Of a stretch of DNA of 64,000 nucleotides, positions 19,378 through 28,375 are shown in pieces. Every line of letters begins with the position of its first letter. Position 1 is the stretch's first letter. This DNA comes from WTFV01 sp965203525 (GTDB taxonomy: Bacteria; Acidobacteriota; Vicinamibacteria; Vicinamibacterales; UBA8438): contig OZ241898.1 in NCBI GenBank assembly GCA_965203525.1, positions 434,001-498,000 of the forward strand. Reading direction: 5' to 3'. Under the pieces are notes generated by a model. The model had not been told where the DNA came from and ran no database searches. It saw only the letters and a program-made list of their open reading frames with translations. A program made the translations under genes and the position numbers.

Positions 19378-19983
19378 GTGGCCCGCATCGTCGCCTGGGT
19401 TCAGGCCTTCGCGCTCGGCATCGGCGGGCCGGGACTGTTTCTGGTCGCCTTCCTCGACTCGTCCTTCCTGTCCCTGCCGGAGATCAACGACCTGCTCGTC
19501 GTGATGCTGGTGGTCGAGCACAAGGCCCGGATGCCGTACTACGCGCTGATGGCGACGCTCGGCTCGGTGGCCGGGTGCCTGGTGCTGTACGGCCTCGGCC
19601 GGCGCGGCGGGGAGGCGCTGGTCCGGCGGCGGTTCGGCGGTCCCCGCATGACGCGGGCGCTGGCGCTGTCGAAGCGCTACGGCGTCTTCGCGGTCGCCGT
19701 GCCGGCCATCCTGCCGCCGCCGGCGCCGTTCAAGATCTTCGTGCTTCTGGCGGGGGTGGCCGCCGTGCCCGTATGGCGCTTCGCGGTGACGATCGCGGTG
19801 GCGCGGGGATTCCGGTACTTCGCGGTCGGCGCCCTGTCGGTGCGCTATGGGGAAGACGCCATCGCGTTCGTCGAGGCCAACGGCCGCGCGGTGGCGCTCG
19901 TGCTGGTGGGGGTGCTCGCGGCCGGGGTGCTGGTCTGGATCCTCCGGCGGTGGCGCCGGGAGCCGCGGGTCGGCGATCCATGA
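19378..19983 (+). CDS. DedA/VTT-family membrane protein
   Basis: 201 residues, about five membrane helices. Features of the SNARE-associated/DedA (VTT) domain: GPGLFLVAFLDSSFLSLPEI near the N-terminus, a middle Gly-rich helix (LGSVAGCLVLYGLGRRGG), and the re-entrant VAVPAILPPPAPFKIFVLLAG segment. DedA proteins act in membrane lipid (for example undecaprenyl or aminophospholipid) movement. The GTG start is fixed by the nearby -10 box and the first helix. The 3' end is repeated about 60 bases downstream. Confidence 0.8.
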   Translation: MARIVAWVQAFALGIGGPGLFLVAFLDSSFLSLPEINDLLVVMLVVEHKARMPYYALMATLGSVAGCLVLYGLGRRGGEALVRRRFGGPRMTRALALSKRYGVFAVAVPAILPPPAPFKIFVLLAGVAAVPVWRFAVTIAVARGFRYFAVGALSVRYGEDAIAFVEANGRAVALVLVGVLAAGVLVWILRRWRREPRVGDP

Positions 19984-20070
19984 TCGACCGAGAAGCGGAT
20001 CGGCGCCGCCTGCCCCATCCACCCGGCGCCGGGAGCCGCGGATCGGCGATCCATGATCGACCGCTCCGCG
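19965..20070. repeat. Duplicated DedA-gene 3' end
   Basis: About 38 bases (core cgggagccgcgg, then tcggcgatccatgatcgacc) at 19957-19990 recur at about 20030-20063 with one mismatch. Confidence 0.8.
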
Positions 20071-20129
20071 GGCCGGCCGCCCGCGGCCTCCAGCGACCCT
20101 TTCCGCGGGGATCGTCCGCCGCGGCCGTA

Positions 20130-20240
20130 CTGCGGCATGGCGCCCGGCCCGTCGGTCGTGATCCGCGCGCGCGCAGGCGCGCCGTCCCCCCGTTTTCGAG
20201 GTAGTGCAGCATGGCGCCCGACCTGTCGGTCGTGATCCCC
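20130..20240. repeat. Duplicated start region of the GT2 gene
   Basis: The GT2 start (gcatggcgcccgacctgtcg and following bases, 20209) has an upstream near-copy at about 20136 (gcatggcgcccggcccgtcg...), 73 bases away. Confidence 0.75.
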
Positions 20241-21248
20241 CTGTGCGACGAAGAGCCCAACGTCGCCCGACTGCACCACGAGCTGACCGCGGCGCTCGGC
20301 GCCTGGGGCCGGTCCTACGAGCTGCTGTTCATCGACGACGGCAGCACCGACGGCACCTTCCCGGCGTTGCAGGCGCTCCAGGCCGGCGACCCGCGCGTGC
20401 GGGTGATCGCGTTCCGCCGCAACTTCGGACAGACCGCCGCGTTCGCGGCCGGCTTCGCGCACGCCCGGGGGCGGGTGATTGCGACCTCGGACGGCGATCT
20501 GCAGAACGATCCGCGCGATCTGCCGATGATGGTCGAGCGGCTCGACGACGGGTACGACATCGTCTGCGGCTGGCGGCGGGAGCGCCGCGACCCCTGGCTC
20601 ACCCGGCGCGTGCCTTCGAACCTCGCGAACTGGCTGATCTCCCGCACCACCGGCGTGCGGCTCCACGACTACGGCTGTTCCCTCAAGGTGTTCCGCTGCG
20701 AGGTCGTCCGGTCGCTCCGGCTCTACGGCGAGATGCACCGGTTCATTCCCGCCATCGCCAGCGAGCAGGGGGTGCGGATCGCGGAGGTCGAAGTCCGTCA
20801 CCGGCCGCGGCGCTTCGGCGCGTCGAAGTACGGCCTGTCGCGCACGATGCGGGTCGTCCTCGACCTGTTCACGGTGAAGTTCCTCCTGAGCTATGCGACG
20901 CAGCCGATCCAGATCTTCGGTCCGCCGGGCCTGCTGATGGGGGCGGCCGGGGCCGCGATCACCGGCTACCTCGGGTACGTGCGGCTCTTCGGGGGCCATG
21001 GGATCGGCGACCGGCCGCTGCTGCTGCTGGGGATTCTGCTGATCTTCGCCGGCATGCAGTTCCTGACGCTGGGTCTGCTCGCAGAGCTGCAGGCGCGGAC
21101 CTACCACGAGTCGCAGGGCAAGCCGATCTACGCGGTGCGCGAGATCCTCGACGGGTCCGCCGCTGCCGGGGACTCTGCCGATCCTCGCCGGCCCGCGGTT
21201 CCTGACGCCGGGTCTGCCCGCGGATCTGCCGGCGCGGACCGGCCATGA
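20211..21248 (+). CDS. GT2 polyprenyl-phosphate glycosyltransferase (DPM1/ArnC-like)
   Basis: 345 residues. N-terminal GT-A domain: DLSVVIPLCDEEPNVARLHH, nucleotide-binding LFIDDGSTDGTF (near residue 43), and acceptor/metal region TSDGDLQNDPRDLP (near residue 95). Two C-terminal membrane helices follow (about 235-262 and 272-295). This layout is that of enzymes moving a sugar to undecaprenyl phosphate. The C-terminus after ...LAELQARTYHESQGKPIYAV is a degraded duplicate of the preceding ~90 bases, so the last ~25 residues are probably extraneous. Confidence 0.88.
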   Translation: MAPDLSVVIPLCDEEPNVARLHHELTAALGAWGRSYELLFIDDGSTDGTFPALQALQAGDPRVRVIAFRRNFGQTAAFAAGFAHARGRVIATSDGDLQNDPRDLPMMVERLDDGYDIVCGWRRERRDPWLTRRVPSNLANWLISRTTGVRLHDYGCSLKVFRCEVVRSLRLYGEMHRFIPAIASEQGVRIAEVEVRHRPRRFGASKYGLSRTMRVVLDLFTVKFLLSYATQPIQIFGPPGLLMGAAGAAITGYLGYVRLFGGHGIGDRPLLLLGILLIFAGMQFLTLGLLAELQARTYHESQGKPIYAVREILDGSAAAGDSADPRRPAVPDAGSARGSAGADRP

Positions 21249-21288
21249 GCCGGATCACGACCCCGCGTTCGTTCCCCCGGCGCGCGTC

Positions 21289-22560
21289 TCATGCGCCGCC
21301 GAGCAGCCGCGACGCTGCGAAGATCCAGATCACGACCCGCGTTCGTTTCCCCGTCGGGGGGAGACGCCAGGGGTCGCCGGAGGGGTCGCTTCCGTCGTCC
21401 GCGTGCAGGGCCACCGGCTGCCGGAGCTCGAAGGCGAGCTGATCGGCGACGCCGGCCCCGCGCGCATGGTGGGGCTCGCCGCCGTGGAACACCAGGGCGT
21501 GGCTGTCGCCGACGACCGCGACCGGGGCGTCGCCGTTGCGCGCCACCGGCGCAAGCAGCGGATCCTCGGGCGCGACGACGCCGCGCGCCCGGATTTCCTC
21601 GCGCGGCGGCGGTTGCGGCAGGTGCCGCCACAGATCGCCGCGGATCGGGGTCGTGAACCAGGCGAGCCCGTACGGCTGCGCCGGCGCTTCTTCGAGCAGG
21701 GCCGGATCACGGACCGCCGCACCGATGATCTCCGCCGCCGCCACGCAGCCGACTCCCGACCAGTGCGAGTCCTGCCGGCAGTAGAGCGGTCCTTCGTGGT
21801 GGAAACGGTCGCGGAGGAACGCCTCGGTCAGATCGACGACCCGGACGCCGCGCGCCCGCAGGTCCCGGTAGACGTCCTGCAGCGTCGCGTCGAGCCGCCG
21901 CACCGGGATCGGCACGTCGAGCGCCGGCGCGAGCCGGTCGGGATAGACGACGCCCTTCGGCGGCACGGGGGCGACGACGAGCTCGATGCCGTCGCGTCCG
22001 AGACGTTCCGCTTCCGCCGCGATCGCGGCGACGGCGCGGTCCGAGCCGGGCGCTTCCGACCCCAGCGCCGCGACTTCTCCGGCGGCGAAGTACCAGCCGT
22101 CGCTGCCGGTGACGATCGGTGTGCCGGCTTCCGCCGCCCCGGCCGCCAGCCGCGCGCAGGCGAGCCGGAACCGCTCGGCCAGTTCGGGCTCCGCCGGGCC
22201 GCCGCAGGCGGCGGAAAGCAGAGCTGCGACGAGCGCCCGGGCGATCCGCGCGACGACGGAAGCGCGGCCCCGCCGCGGAGCCCTGGCGACGCCGGTCAGG
22301 ACGTCGGTGGCTATCCGGCGCGCGACGACGGAAGCGCGGCCCCGCCGCGGAGCCCTGGCGACGCCGGTCAGGACGTCGGTGGCTATCCGGCGCGCGACGA
22401 CGGAAGCGCGGCCCCGCCGCGGAGCCCTGGCGACGCCGGTCAGGACGTCGGTGGCTATCCGGCGCGCGACGACGGAAGCGCGGCCCCGCCGCGGAGCCTG
22501 CCGGCCGCGGTTCGCGGCGGCGGGCGCCAGGTTGATCGGCACGATGATTGACGCTAGCAT
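21289..22560 (-). CDS. AlgX/AlgJ-like SGNH-type exported protein with N-terminal tandem repeat
   Basis: 423 residues if started at 22560. The body carries the AlgX/AlgJ acetyltransferase-like signature: PIVTGSDGWYFAAGEV (near residue 145), LYCRQDSHWSGVGCVAAAEI (near residue 260) and VAVVGDSHALVFHGGEPHHA (near residue 345). The catalytic-type Ser/His/Asp set looks present. This family O-acetylates extracellular polysaccharides. Before the body lies a 24-residue unit (RRGRASVVARRIATDVLTGV core) repeated three times plus a partial fourth copy, which ends in a lipobox-like VAALLSAACGG. The true start could be inside the last repeat, giving a lipoprotein. Confidence 0.7.
   Translation of the reverse strand: MLASIIVPINLAPAAANRGRQAPRRGRASVVARRIATDVLTGVARAPRRGRASVVARRIATDVLTGVARAPRRGRASVVARRIATDVLTGVARAPRRGRASVVARIARALVAALLSAACGGPAEPELAERFRLACARLAAGAAEAGTPIVTGSDGWYFAAGEVAALGSEAPGSDRAVAAIAAEAERLGRDGIELVVAPVPPKGVVYPDRLAPALDVPIPVRRLDATLQDVYRDLRARGVRVVDLTEAFLRDRFHHEGPLYCRQDSHWSGVGCVAAAEIIGAAVRDPALLEEAPAQPYGLAWFTTPIRGDLWRHLPQPPPREEIRARGVVAPEDPLLAPVARNGDAPVAVVGDSHALVFHGGEPHHARGAGVADQLAFELRQPVALHADDGSDPSGDPWRLPPTGKRTRVVIWIFAASRLLGGA
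22249..22497. repeat. 72-bp tandem repeat, about 3.4 copies
   Basis: Copies begin at about 22249, 22321, 22393 and 22465 (partial), with exact 72-base periodicity and essentially no differences between units. 72 is a multiple of three, so the array adds 24-residue blocks in frame at the N-terminus of the AlgX-like gene. The lack of divergence suggests recent expansion. Confidence 0.95.
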
Positions 22561-22665
22561 CGCACGTTCCCGTCGTCCGGCACCACCTCGACCGCGAATC
22601 GACCAGAGGAATGGTGCGCAGCATCAGGCCATCGCACGTTCGCGTCGTCCGGCGCCACCTCGACC
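22557..22665. repeat. Spaced duplication between divergent genes
   Basis: The run catcgcacgttc, cgtcgtccggc, ccacctcgacc occurs at about 22558 and 22629 (two mismatches). It sits between the divergent AlgX-like and SGNH genes, so it duplicates part of their shared upstream region. Confidence 0.75.
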
Positions 22666-22668
22666 TTC

Positions 22669-23742
22669 ATGGGCCTCCGCTCCGTCTTCGCGCGCATCGT
22701 TCTTGCCGCCGTGTGGCTGTCCGCCTGCTCGGAGTCGTCGGTGCTTCCCCCCGTCGCGCCGTCGGCGTTGCCGGAAGAAAAGATCGAACGCCTGGGGTTG
22801 GCCTGTCCCGCCGACGTGCGGACGCAGTCGTTCGACGGGCAACCGGTGGCCGTCGGCTTCGAATTGCCGCCGGCGACCGGCGGCCAGACGCCGGTCGAGG
22901 TCGGCTGCGCGCCCGAACCGGATCACGCCTTTGGTATCGGCTCGACGGAGGTGACGTGCAGCGCGTCGGACGTTCTGCGGCAGACCGACAGTTGCATCTT
23001 CCGGGTGACCGTCCTCGGGCCGCCGAAGCTGGCGGTGACACGCTTCCTGGCGTTCGGGGACAGCATCACGGACGGGTGGGTCGCGGAACCGGACGGGAAG
23101 GCGATGCACGAACCGGGCAGCGCGTATCCTGTTCTGTTGCGGCGTGACCTGCAATCGCGCTACCTCACGCAGGAAATCGAGATCGTCAACTCGGCGTTGA
23201 GCGGCGAAGAGGCGCAAGAGGCCGTACCCCGTTTTCGACGCGAGGTCGCGGCGCACCGGCCGGAGGTCGTGCTGCTGATGGAAGGGACGAACGATCTGGA
23301 CGTCGTCGGCGGCGGCGGGCCCGAACTCGCGGCGCAGGCGATGGACGTCATGGTCCGGCACGCGCGGGACGCCGGCGCGGACGTCTTTCTGCTCACCATT
23401 CCGCCGCAGGTGGGCCGCGGCGCCGCCCCGCTCGTCGAGCCCTACAACGACGCGCTGCGATCGATTGCGGCGCGGCGGGGCGCGGTGCTCTTCGACGTCC
23501 ACGAACTGCTTCTGCGCGGAGCGTGTCCGGGTGACCGGCCGCCGCGGTGCATCGGCGCCGATGGCCTGCATCCGACCCCGGACGGCAACCGGTTGATTGC
23601 GGAGGAACTCGCGAGGATGATCGTGGAGCGGTACGACGTCGAGATTCTGCCGGGCGGGGGCGGGCCGGGCGAAAGCACCGTCCAGGCCGTCGCACTCGCC
23701 GGCGCCGGGGCGCAGGCGGCGCCCGCCGGGCGCGGCCGGTGA
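22669..23742 (+). CDS. SGNH/GDSL-hydrolase lipoprotein with N-terminal HYR-like domain
   Basis: 357 residues. Lipoprotein signal with lipobox (VLAAVWLSAC, Cys about residue 20). Residues ~45-120 form a short HYR/immunoglobulin-like domain (ATGGQTPVEVGCAPEPDHAF ... VTCSASD). The SGNH hydrolase domain follows: block I FGDSITDGW, Gly block SALSGEEAQE, Asn block EGTNDLDVV and the Asp-x-x-His block DGLHPTPDGN. It probably removes ester groups from an envelope polysaccharide or lipid. Its stop overlaps a GTG that could start the next gene. Confidence 0.88.
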   Translation: MGLRSVFARIVLAAVWLSACSESSVLPPVAPSALPEEKIERLGLACPADVRTQSFDGQPVAVGFELPPATGGQTPVEVGCAPEPDHAFGIGSTEVTCSASDVLRQTDSCIFRVTVLGPPKLAVTRFLAFGDSITDGWVAEPDGKAMHEPGSAYPVLLRRDLQSRYLTQEIEIVNSALSGEEAQEAVPRFRREVAAHRPEVVLLMEGTNDLDVVGGGGPELAAQAMDVMVRHARDAGADVFLLTIPPQVGRGAAPLVEPYNDALRSIAARRGAVLFDVHELLLRGACPGDRPPRCIGADGLHPTPDGNRLIAEELARMIVERYDVEILPGGGGPGESTVQAVALAGAGAQAAPAGRGR

Positions 23743-23753
23743 GGGCGCCCGAC

Positions 23754-24686
23754 ATGCGGCGTCTCGCGGCGTGTGTCCTGCCGGTCTTCGTCGTGGCGCT
23801 GGCGGCCGCGGCCCCGGCGCAGGGGCAGGATCCGCGGGAGGAGGACGTGCGGCAGCGGACGTCGCGCCGGCAGGCGCAACCGGATCCGGCGTCCGATGAG
23901 CGACCCGGGATTCTGGAGCGTCTCGCGGACTTCACCGGGGGGCGTCTCCAGATGCACGTGAACGGGGCGTACCAGTACTTTTCGAGGCGATCCGAAATCC
24001 TCACCACGTTTCGGGCGTACGGCGAGGAGGCGCGTTTTCTGACGAGGCAGGAGTTCCGGGGCGGCGCGCACGTCGACGCCGGCGGCACGGTGCGCGTCTG
24101 GCGCGAACTGGCGTTGGGGGCCAGTTACTCGCAGGTGACGAACGCCGGCGCCGCCGCCGTGACGGGAACGGTTCCCCATCCCCTGGAGACGAGGAACGAT
24201 CGGAGAGCGCCGCGGCAGACGCTTGCGCTGGCTCAGCGGCAACGGGCGATGCACGTGTACGCCGCATGGCGCGTGCCCCTGCGCGACACCCTGGAAGTCG
24301 ATTTCTCGGCCGGGCCGACGTACTTCAACCTGCGCCGGGGAGTCGTCGCCAACCTGATCCCGGCCGAAGCGTCCGGACCGCCGTTCCCGGACGTGGAACT
24401 GCGGGTCGAGACCGGCGAGCACACCAGGAACGGCTTCGGGTACAACGCGGGCGTCGACGTCACGTTCCTGGTCACCCCGGTGAGGCAGGTGCTGCACGTC
24501 GGTGTCGGCTGGTTCGTCCGCGTGAGCGGCGGGTCCGTCGCGTGGCCGAGCGACGCCGGGTCGGAGCGCACGGTCCCGGTCGGCGGTTTCCAGACCGGGG
24601 CCGCGTTGCCGATCGCCGCCGGGTCGGAGCGTACGGTCCCGGTCGGCGGCTTCCAGACCGGGGCCGGACTGCGCCTGCGTTTCTGA
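23754..24686 (+). CDS. Secreted outer-membrane-type beta-barrel protein
   Basis: 310 residues from ATG 23754 (a GTG at 23739 overlapping the previous stop is possible). Signal peptide MRRLAACVLPVFVVALAAAA then ...AQGQDP. The mature protein is beta-rich (HVNGAYQYFSRRSEILTTFR, LALGASYSQVT, HVYAAWRVPLRDTLEVDFS), with a final GLRLRF strand ending in Phe. Function unknown. Near the C-terminus the block AGSERTVPVGGFQTGA occurs twice, 21 residues apart, through a 63-bp duplication. Confidence 0.7.
   Translation: MRRLAACVLPVFVVALAAAAPAQGQDPREEDVRQRTSRRQAQPDPASDERPGILERLADFTGGRLQMHVNGAYQYFSRRSEILTTFRAYGEEARFLTRQEFRGGAHVDAGGTVRVWRELALGASYSQVTNAGAAAVTGTVPHPLETRNDRRAPRQTLALAQRQRAMHVYAAWRVPLRDTLEVDFSAGPTYFNLRRGVVANLIPAEASGPPFPDVELRVETGEHTRNGFGYNAGVDVTFLVTPVRQVLHVGVGWFVRVSGGSVAWPSDAGSERTVPVGGFQTGAALPIAAGSERTVPVGGFQTGAGLRLRF
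24552..24670. repeat. 63-bp in-frame duplication at the barrel-gene 3' end
   Basis: About 48 bases (gccgggtcggagcg..., ending ttccagaccggggccg) at about 24557 recur at about 24620 with two silent differences, adding 21 codons. Confidence 0.9.
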
Positions 24687-24690
24687 CCGC

Positions 24691-26544
24691 TCAGTCGTGC
24701 GCGGCCGCGCGGGGCGTCAGCTTCACCAGCACGCCGAGAAATCGATTGTCCGGCGCTCCCCGGCCCGCGAGTCGGGGCGTGAACCCCGCGCGGGGATGGA
24801 CCGACAGGACGTAGCCCCAACGCCGCCGCGAATAGACGCCGTCCGGCGTCAGCGATACCTCCGCCGAGACGCCGGGCCGCAGGTCGACCGTCGCTTCGTC
24901 CCCGCCGAGACGGATGGTCACCCGGTTCGGGACCGGTGATCGAAGCGTGGCGGATACGGCCGCGAGGCGGGTCGGGCTTCTGACGACGATGTCGGCGCGG
25001 CGCCGCCCGGCAACCCAGAATTCGAGCGCGTTCGGCCGGTAGGCGTTCTGGTCGAGCAGGGACAGCATCAGCGCCGGGTCGGTGTCGTACGGGATGCGGT
25101 GGCGTCGCGGGTCGAGGGCGACGGGCAGATCGTCGACCATCGTCAGTTCGACCGGCAGGGCGCGCAGGAGGCCCCGTTCGGCGATCCGGTACGGCTGCTT
25201 CGCCGCGACGAACGGATTGACCAGCACGTGCGCGGTGAAGAGCGCGCCGCCGGCCCAGGCGACGATCGCCGGCGCGAACGAGCCCAGCGGCGGGGTCAGG
25301 AACAGCAGCACCGGGTAGACGCTCAGGAAATACCGGTTCCCCGGCGGCCCGCCGCCTCCGGACCAGGAGTACGGCATGTACAGGCACAGGCCGACCGCGG
25401 TGAGCGCGACGACGCCCAGCGTTGCCCACTGCCACGGGCGGCGTTCGCCGCCGGCCGCCAGGAACAGCGCCGCCGCCACCAGACCGGGGAAGAAGAACGG
25501 CAGGAAGCCGAAGTGGCGGCCGGCCAGGAAGTACCCGAGGTTCGCCGCGAACGTCGACAGCAACTCGCGGGCCGACGCCGCCTCGACCACGATCTCGTTG
25601 GTGGTCATCGAGATTCCGAGGTCGTCGAAGGCGGCGTCCGGGCTCTCGAAGGGAAACCGGCCGTAGAAGGTCCGCCGATCGCCTCCCTGGTAGTTCCAGT
25701 CGCCGGTGACGGCCGCGTTCATCGCGAATCCTGCCGCGACGGTGACCGCGAACACCGCCGCGACGGTGACCGCGAGGCGCGTCCGCCGCCGGCTGAAGGC
25801 GAGCACGAGAGGGGGCAGGATCAGGAAGACGTGGGTCGGCTTCGAAAACGTCGCCAGTCCCAGCACCACCGCCGCGGCGACGTCGGCGCCCGGCCCGCGC
25901 AGCCACGCCGCCCACCGGCCGCGTCCCGGCGGCGGGGCGACGTCCTTGTAGAACCAGAGGAAGAAGGCGAACGACACGCACGCGACGTGGAAGAAGTCCG
26001 AGGACAGGAACAGCGCGTGGAGCGGCACGATCGAGACGCCGAAGAAGGCCGCCGACCAGACGAGGGCGGTCCCGTCCGGGGAGCGGGCGGCCAGGAAGAC
26101 GCAGGCCGCCAGCAGCATGCCGGCGAGCAGCACGACGTGGAACAGCAGCATCCCGTTGAGCCCGGCGACGCGGACGAACGGGGCGGCGAAGAGCGAATAG
26201 ACGAACGCCTTGCCGAAGTAGAGCCGGCCGCGCCGGTCGCGTTCCCCCGCGCCGCGCTTGAGGAAGATGCCCTCGGGACCGCTCTGGTAGATCCGGAAGA
26301 ACCGCCGGACGTCGCGGGCTTCGTACACGAGATCCCCGTCGTGGGCCGCGCTCAGGGCCATCGCGACGTAGGTGGCCTCGTCCCCCTTCAGGCCGAACCC
26401 GGCCCGGACCACGTCGAGGGACAGCGCCGCGCAGGATCCGAAGATCAGCAGCAGCGCCGCCGCGACGTACCCGGGATTCCAGCGCATCCTTGAGTCCGCG
26501 CGCCCCATGGCCGGGCCGCCGTCGCTCGCTGTGGGCATGGTCAC
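24691..26544 (-). CDS. GT39/ArnT-like membrane glycosyltransferase
   Basis: 617 residues, 11-13 membrane helices. The first periplasmic loop carries the acidic motif FGLKGDEATYVAMALSAAHD near residue 32, matching the D-E pair of PMT/ArnT-type glycosyltransferases that use polyprenyl-linked sugars. Later loops contain LYFGKAFVYSLFAAPF and GGGGPPGNRYFLSVYPVLLF. The C-terminal ~150 residues are soluble. It may use the lipid-linked sugar made by the GT2 enzyme upstream. Convergent with the barrel gene, 4 bases apart. Confidence 0.75.
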   Translation of the reverse strand: MTMPTASDGGPAMGRADSRMRWNPGYVAAALLLIFGSCAALSLDVVRAGFGLKGDEATYVAMALSAAHDGDLVYEARDVRRFFRIYQSGPEGIFLKRGAGERDRRGRLYFGKAFVYSLFAAPFVRVAGLNGMLLFHVVLLAGMLLAACVFLAARSPDGTALVWSAAFFGVSIVPLHALFLSSDFFHVACVSFAFFLWFYKDVAPPPGRGRWAAWLRGPGADVAAAVVLGLATFSKPTHVFLILPPLVLAFSRRRTRLAVTVAAVFAVTVAAGFAMNAAVTGDWNYQGGDRRTFYGRFPFESPDAAFDDLGISMTTNEIVVEAASARELLSTFAANLGYFLAGRHFGFLPFFFPGLVAAALFLAAGGERRPWQWATLGVVALTAVGLCLYMPYSWSGGGGPPGNRYFLSVYPVLLFLTPPLGSFAPAIVAWAGGALFTAHVLVNPFVAAKQPYRIAERGLLRALPVELTMVDDLPVALDPRRHRIPYDTDPALMLSLLDQNAYRPNALEFWVAGRRRADIVVRSPTRLAAVSATLRSPVPNRVTIRLGGDEATVDLRPGVSAEVSLTPDGVYSRRRWGYVLSVHPRAGFTPRLAGRGAPDNRFLGVLVKLTPRAAAHD

Positions 26545-27214
26545 GGGATCCGCCGGCGCAAACGGCTTGGCGCTGCCGGGAAACTCAGGTTCACCTCCGT
26601 GACGTCGCTGGCCGCGGAGATCGGAGACGTGGCCAACAGCTCCACTTCGGTTGAAGCCCGTTGTCGAGCCGCGGAAGACGTGCAGTGGTTGTGAGCCATC
26701 TTGCGATCATAGCCTCTTCCGAACTTCCATCTCCCGGTCACCGCGCGCCGGCGGCAGGCCATCGACGAACCGTACGCCGGCTCGCTGGCCGGCATGCTGC
26801 GAACCTGCTCCACCGGCTGCGGAATCGCACGGCCCCGCACCGCCTGCTCCGTCCGCGACCGTGCCCACATGCGAGGAAGCGTCCGCGGGTTGTCCGCGAC
26901 AACGGAGCTGCGTGCCGACGTCGTACTTGCCATCCGTGGAGAAGGCCAGCCTCCGGCGGACCCGCCAGGTCAGTCGCGGTAGTCACGCCTTGTCTGGCCG
27001 AAGGGTGTATTATGGCGCCCGGGCCTGATGCGATCGTACCGGGTCAGGTCTCTGGAGAGCGAAGAATGGCCGATTTTCAGATGATCCAAGCCGTTCCAGT
27101 GTCGATGCCAGTATTGGTCGCGGTGCGGCGATCTGCGAAGATCTGCCGCCAAAGCGGACTGCGCGCGGGTCCCGTTCCCCCAGCGGCCGGCGAGCGAACG
27201 CCTGGCGGTTCCGA
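26545..27214. other. 670-bp stretch without a convincing gene
   Basis: Reading frames here are short and lack domain patterns. A TATTAT box at 27008-27013 could be a -10 element for the polysaccharide cluster that begins at 27215, but no matching -35 is apparent. Confidence 0.4.
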
Positions 27215-28375
27215 GTGAACATGGTCGAGATGTTTCGCGTGCCGTTTGCCGAGCGGGGGGGGAAGTTGCGCGGCGTGTTGGACCTCGCGACCGGACGGTA
27301 CCCCGCCTTTCTCTTTGGCGTATCCGTTGGACGCCTGCTGCCGGTTTTCCATTTTCACGACGTCACACCGGCGACCCTGGAACCGAAGCTGCGGTATCTT
27401 GCCGAACATGGCTATCGCGCGGTTGCGTCAGATGCAATCGAGCGGCTCGTGCATGACGGAGTGCACCCTGGTCCGCGCAGCGTGGCGCTCTGTTTCGATG
27501 ACGCCCACGCGAGCCTCTGGAGCGTAGCCGTGCCGCTTCTGCGCCGCTACGACTTCCGGGCGTTGACGTTTGCCATCCCGGCACGAATCGAGGACGCGGC
27601 CGCCACACGCCCCACGGTCGACGAAGTGGGATTTTCGCGGCCGCACGGACTCGACGAATTCGTGACGTGGCCGGAGTTGAGGGCGATGCATGCCGGCGGC
27701 GTGATTGACGTGCAGTGCCATACCTACTCGCATTCCAGCATGTTCTGCCATGACTCCCTGATCGGTTTCGTAACGCCTGCCTATGGTGTCCGGCACCCGC
27801 TGTCACGGCCGCTGCTCTCCAGGGAATGCGGAGGCGCGTATCTCGGCCCCGAGGCGCTCGGCGCGCCGTTGTACCCGCAGCGATCGCGCATGAGCGACGC
27901 GGTGCGGTATTTCGACGATGCCGATGCGCGGGAGCGGTGCATGGCGCACATTCGCGCGCACGGTGGCGCGGCGGCCTTCGATCGAGCGGGCTGGAAGGCC
28001 GATCTGCGGGCCTTGGCGAGCGCGCCGGGCGCCCGCGAGACAGAGAATGACCGTCGTCGCGCGATCTATGAGGATCTGGAGGCAGGGCGGTCCGTCCTGG
28101 GCGATCGATTGCGGACGCGCTCCGTTCGGCACCTGTGTTTTCCGTGGGGCGTCGCGGGTGCCACGGCACTTGAGGCGGCAAGGGCGATCGGGTTCCGGAC
28201 GGCCTTTTCCGAACGCTTGTTTGGTCTGCGCGCAGTCAAGGCGGGTGACGATCCGTGGCGGTTGATGCGGCTCAACGCCAAGTTCATCACACACTTGCCT
28301 CGGCAGCGGCGCCGGCTGTTGTTCATGCACCGGGGGCGCAGCATGACACCCACCGGCGAGCGGCATGGCGTCTGA
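27215..28375 (+). CDS. Polysaccharide deacetylase-family protein (CE4-like)
   Basis: 386 residues. NodB-like motifs: VFHFHDVTP (near residue 43), SVALCFDDAHASLWSVAVPL (near residue 90; the usual FDDG is FDDA here) and the zinc-type VQCHTYSHSSMF (near residue 167). An insertion-rich middle region and a C-terminal LCFPWG motif follow. Likely deacetylates or cleaves a surface polysaccharide. The start could be a few codons different. First gene of a polysaccharide cluster; overlaps the next gene by 11 bases. Confidence 0.82.
   Translation: MNMVEMFRVPFAERGGKLRGVLDLATGRYPAFLFGVSVGRLLPVFHFHDVTPATLEPKLRYLAEHGYRAVASDAIERLVHDGVHPGPRSVALCFDDAHASLWSVAVPLLRRYDFRALTFAIPARIEDAAATRPTVDEVGFSRPHGLDEFVTWPELRAMHAGGVIDVQCHTYSHSSMFCHDSLIGFVTPAYGVRHPLSRPLLSRECGGAYLGPEALGAPLYPQRSRMSDAVRYFDDADARERCMAHIRAHGGAAAFDRAGWKADLRALASAPGARETENDRRRAIYEDLEAGRSVLGDRLRTRSVRHLCFPWGVAGATALEAARAIGFRTAFSERLFGLRAVKAGDDPWRLMRLNAKFITHLPRQRRRLLFMHRGRSMTPTGERHGV

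Noticed and set aside
22249..22497. CRISPR array
   Set aside because: The 72-bp units are directly adjacent with no unique spacers and lie inside a coding frame; no cas genes are seen.
25099..26493. 464-codon forward frame opposite the GT39-like gene
   Set aside because: Shadow frame; the reverse strand encodes a consistent multi-helix glycosyltransferase.
26989..27013. TTGTCT/TATTAT pair as a full sigma-70 promoter for the polysaccharide cluster
   Set aside because: The spacer is only 12 bases, too short for a standard promoter; only the -10-like box is kept as a weak possibility.
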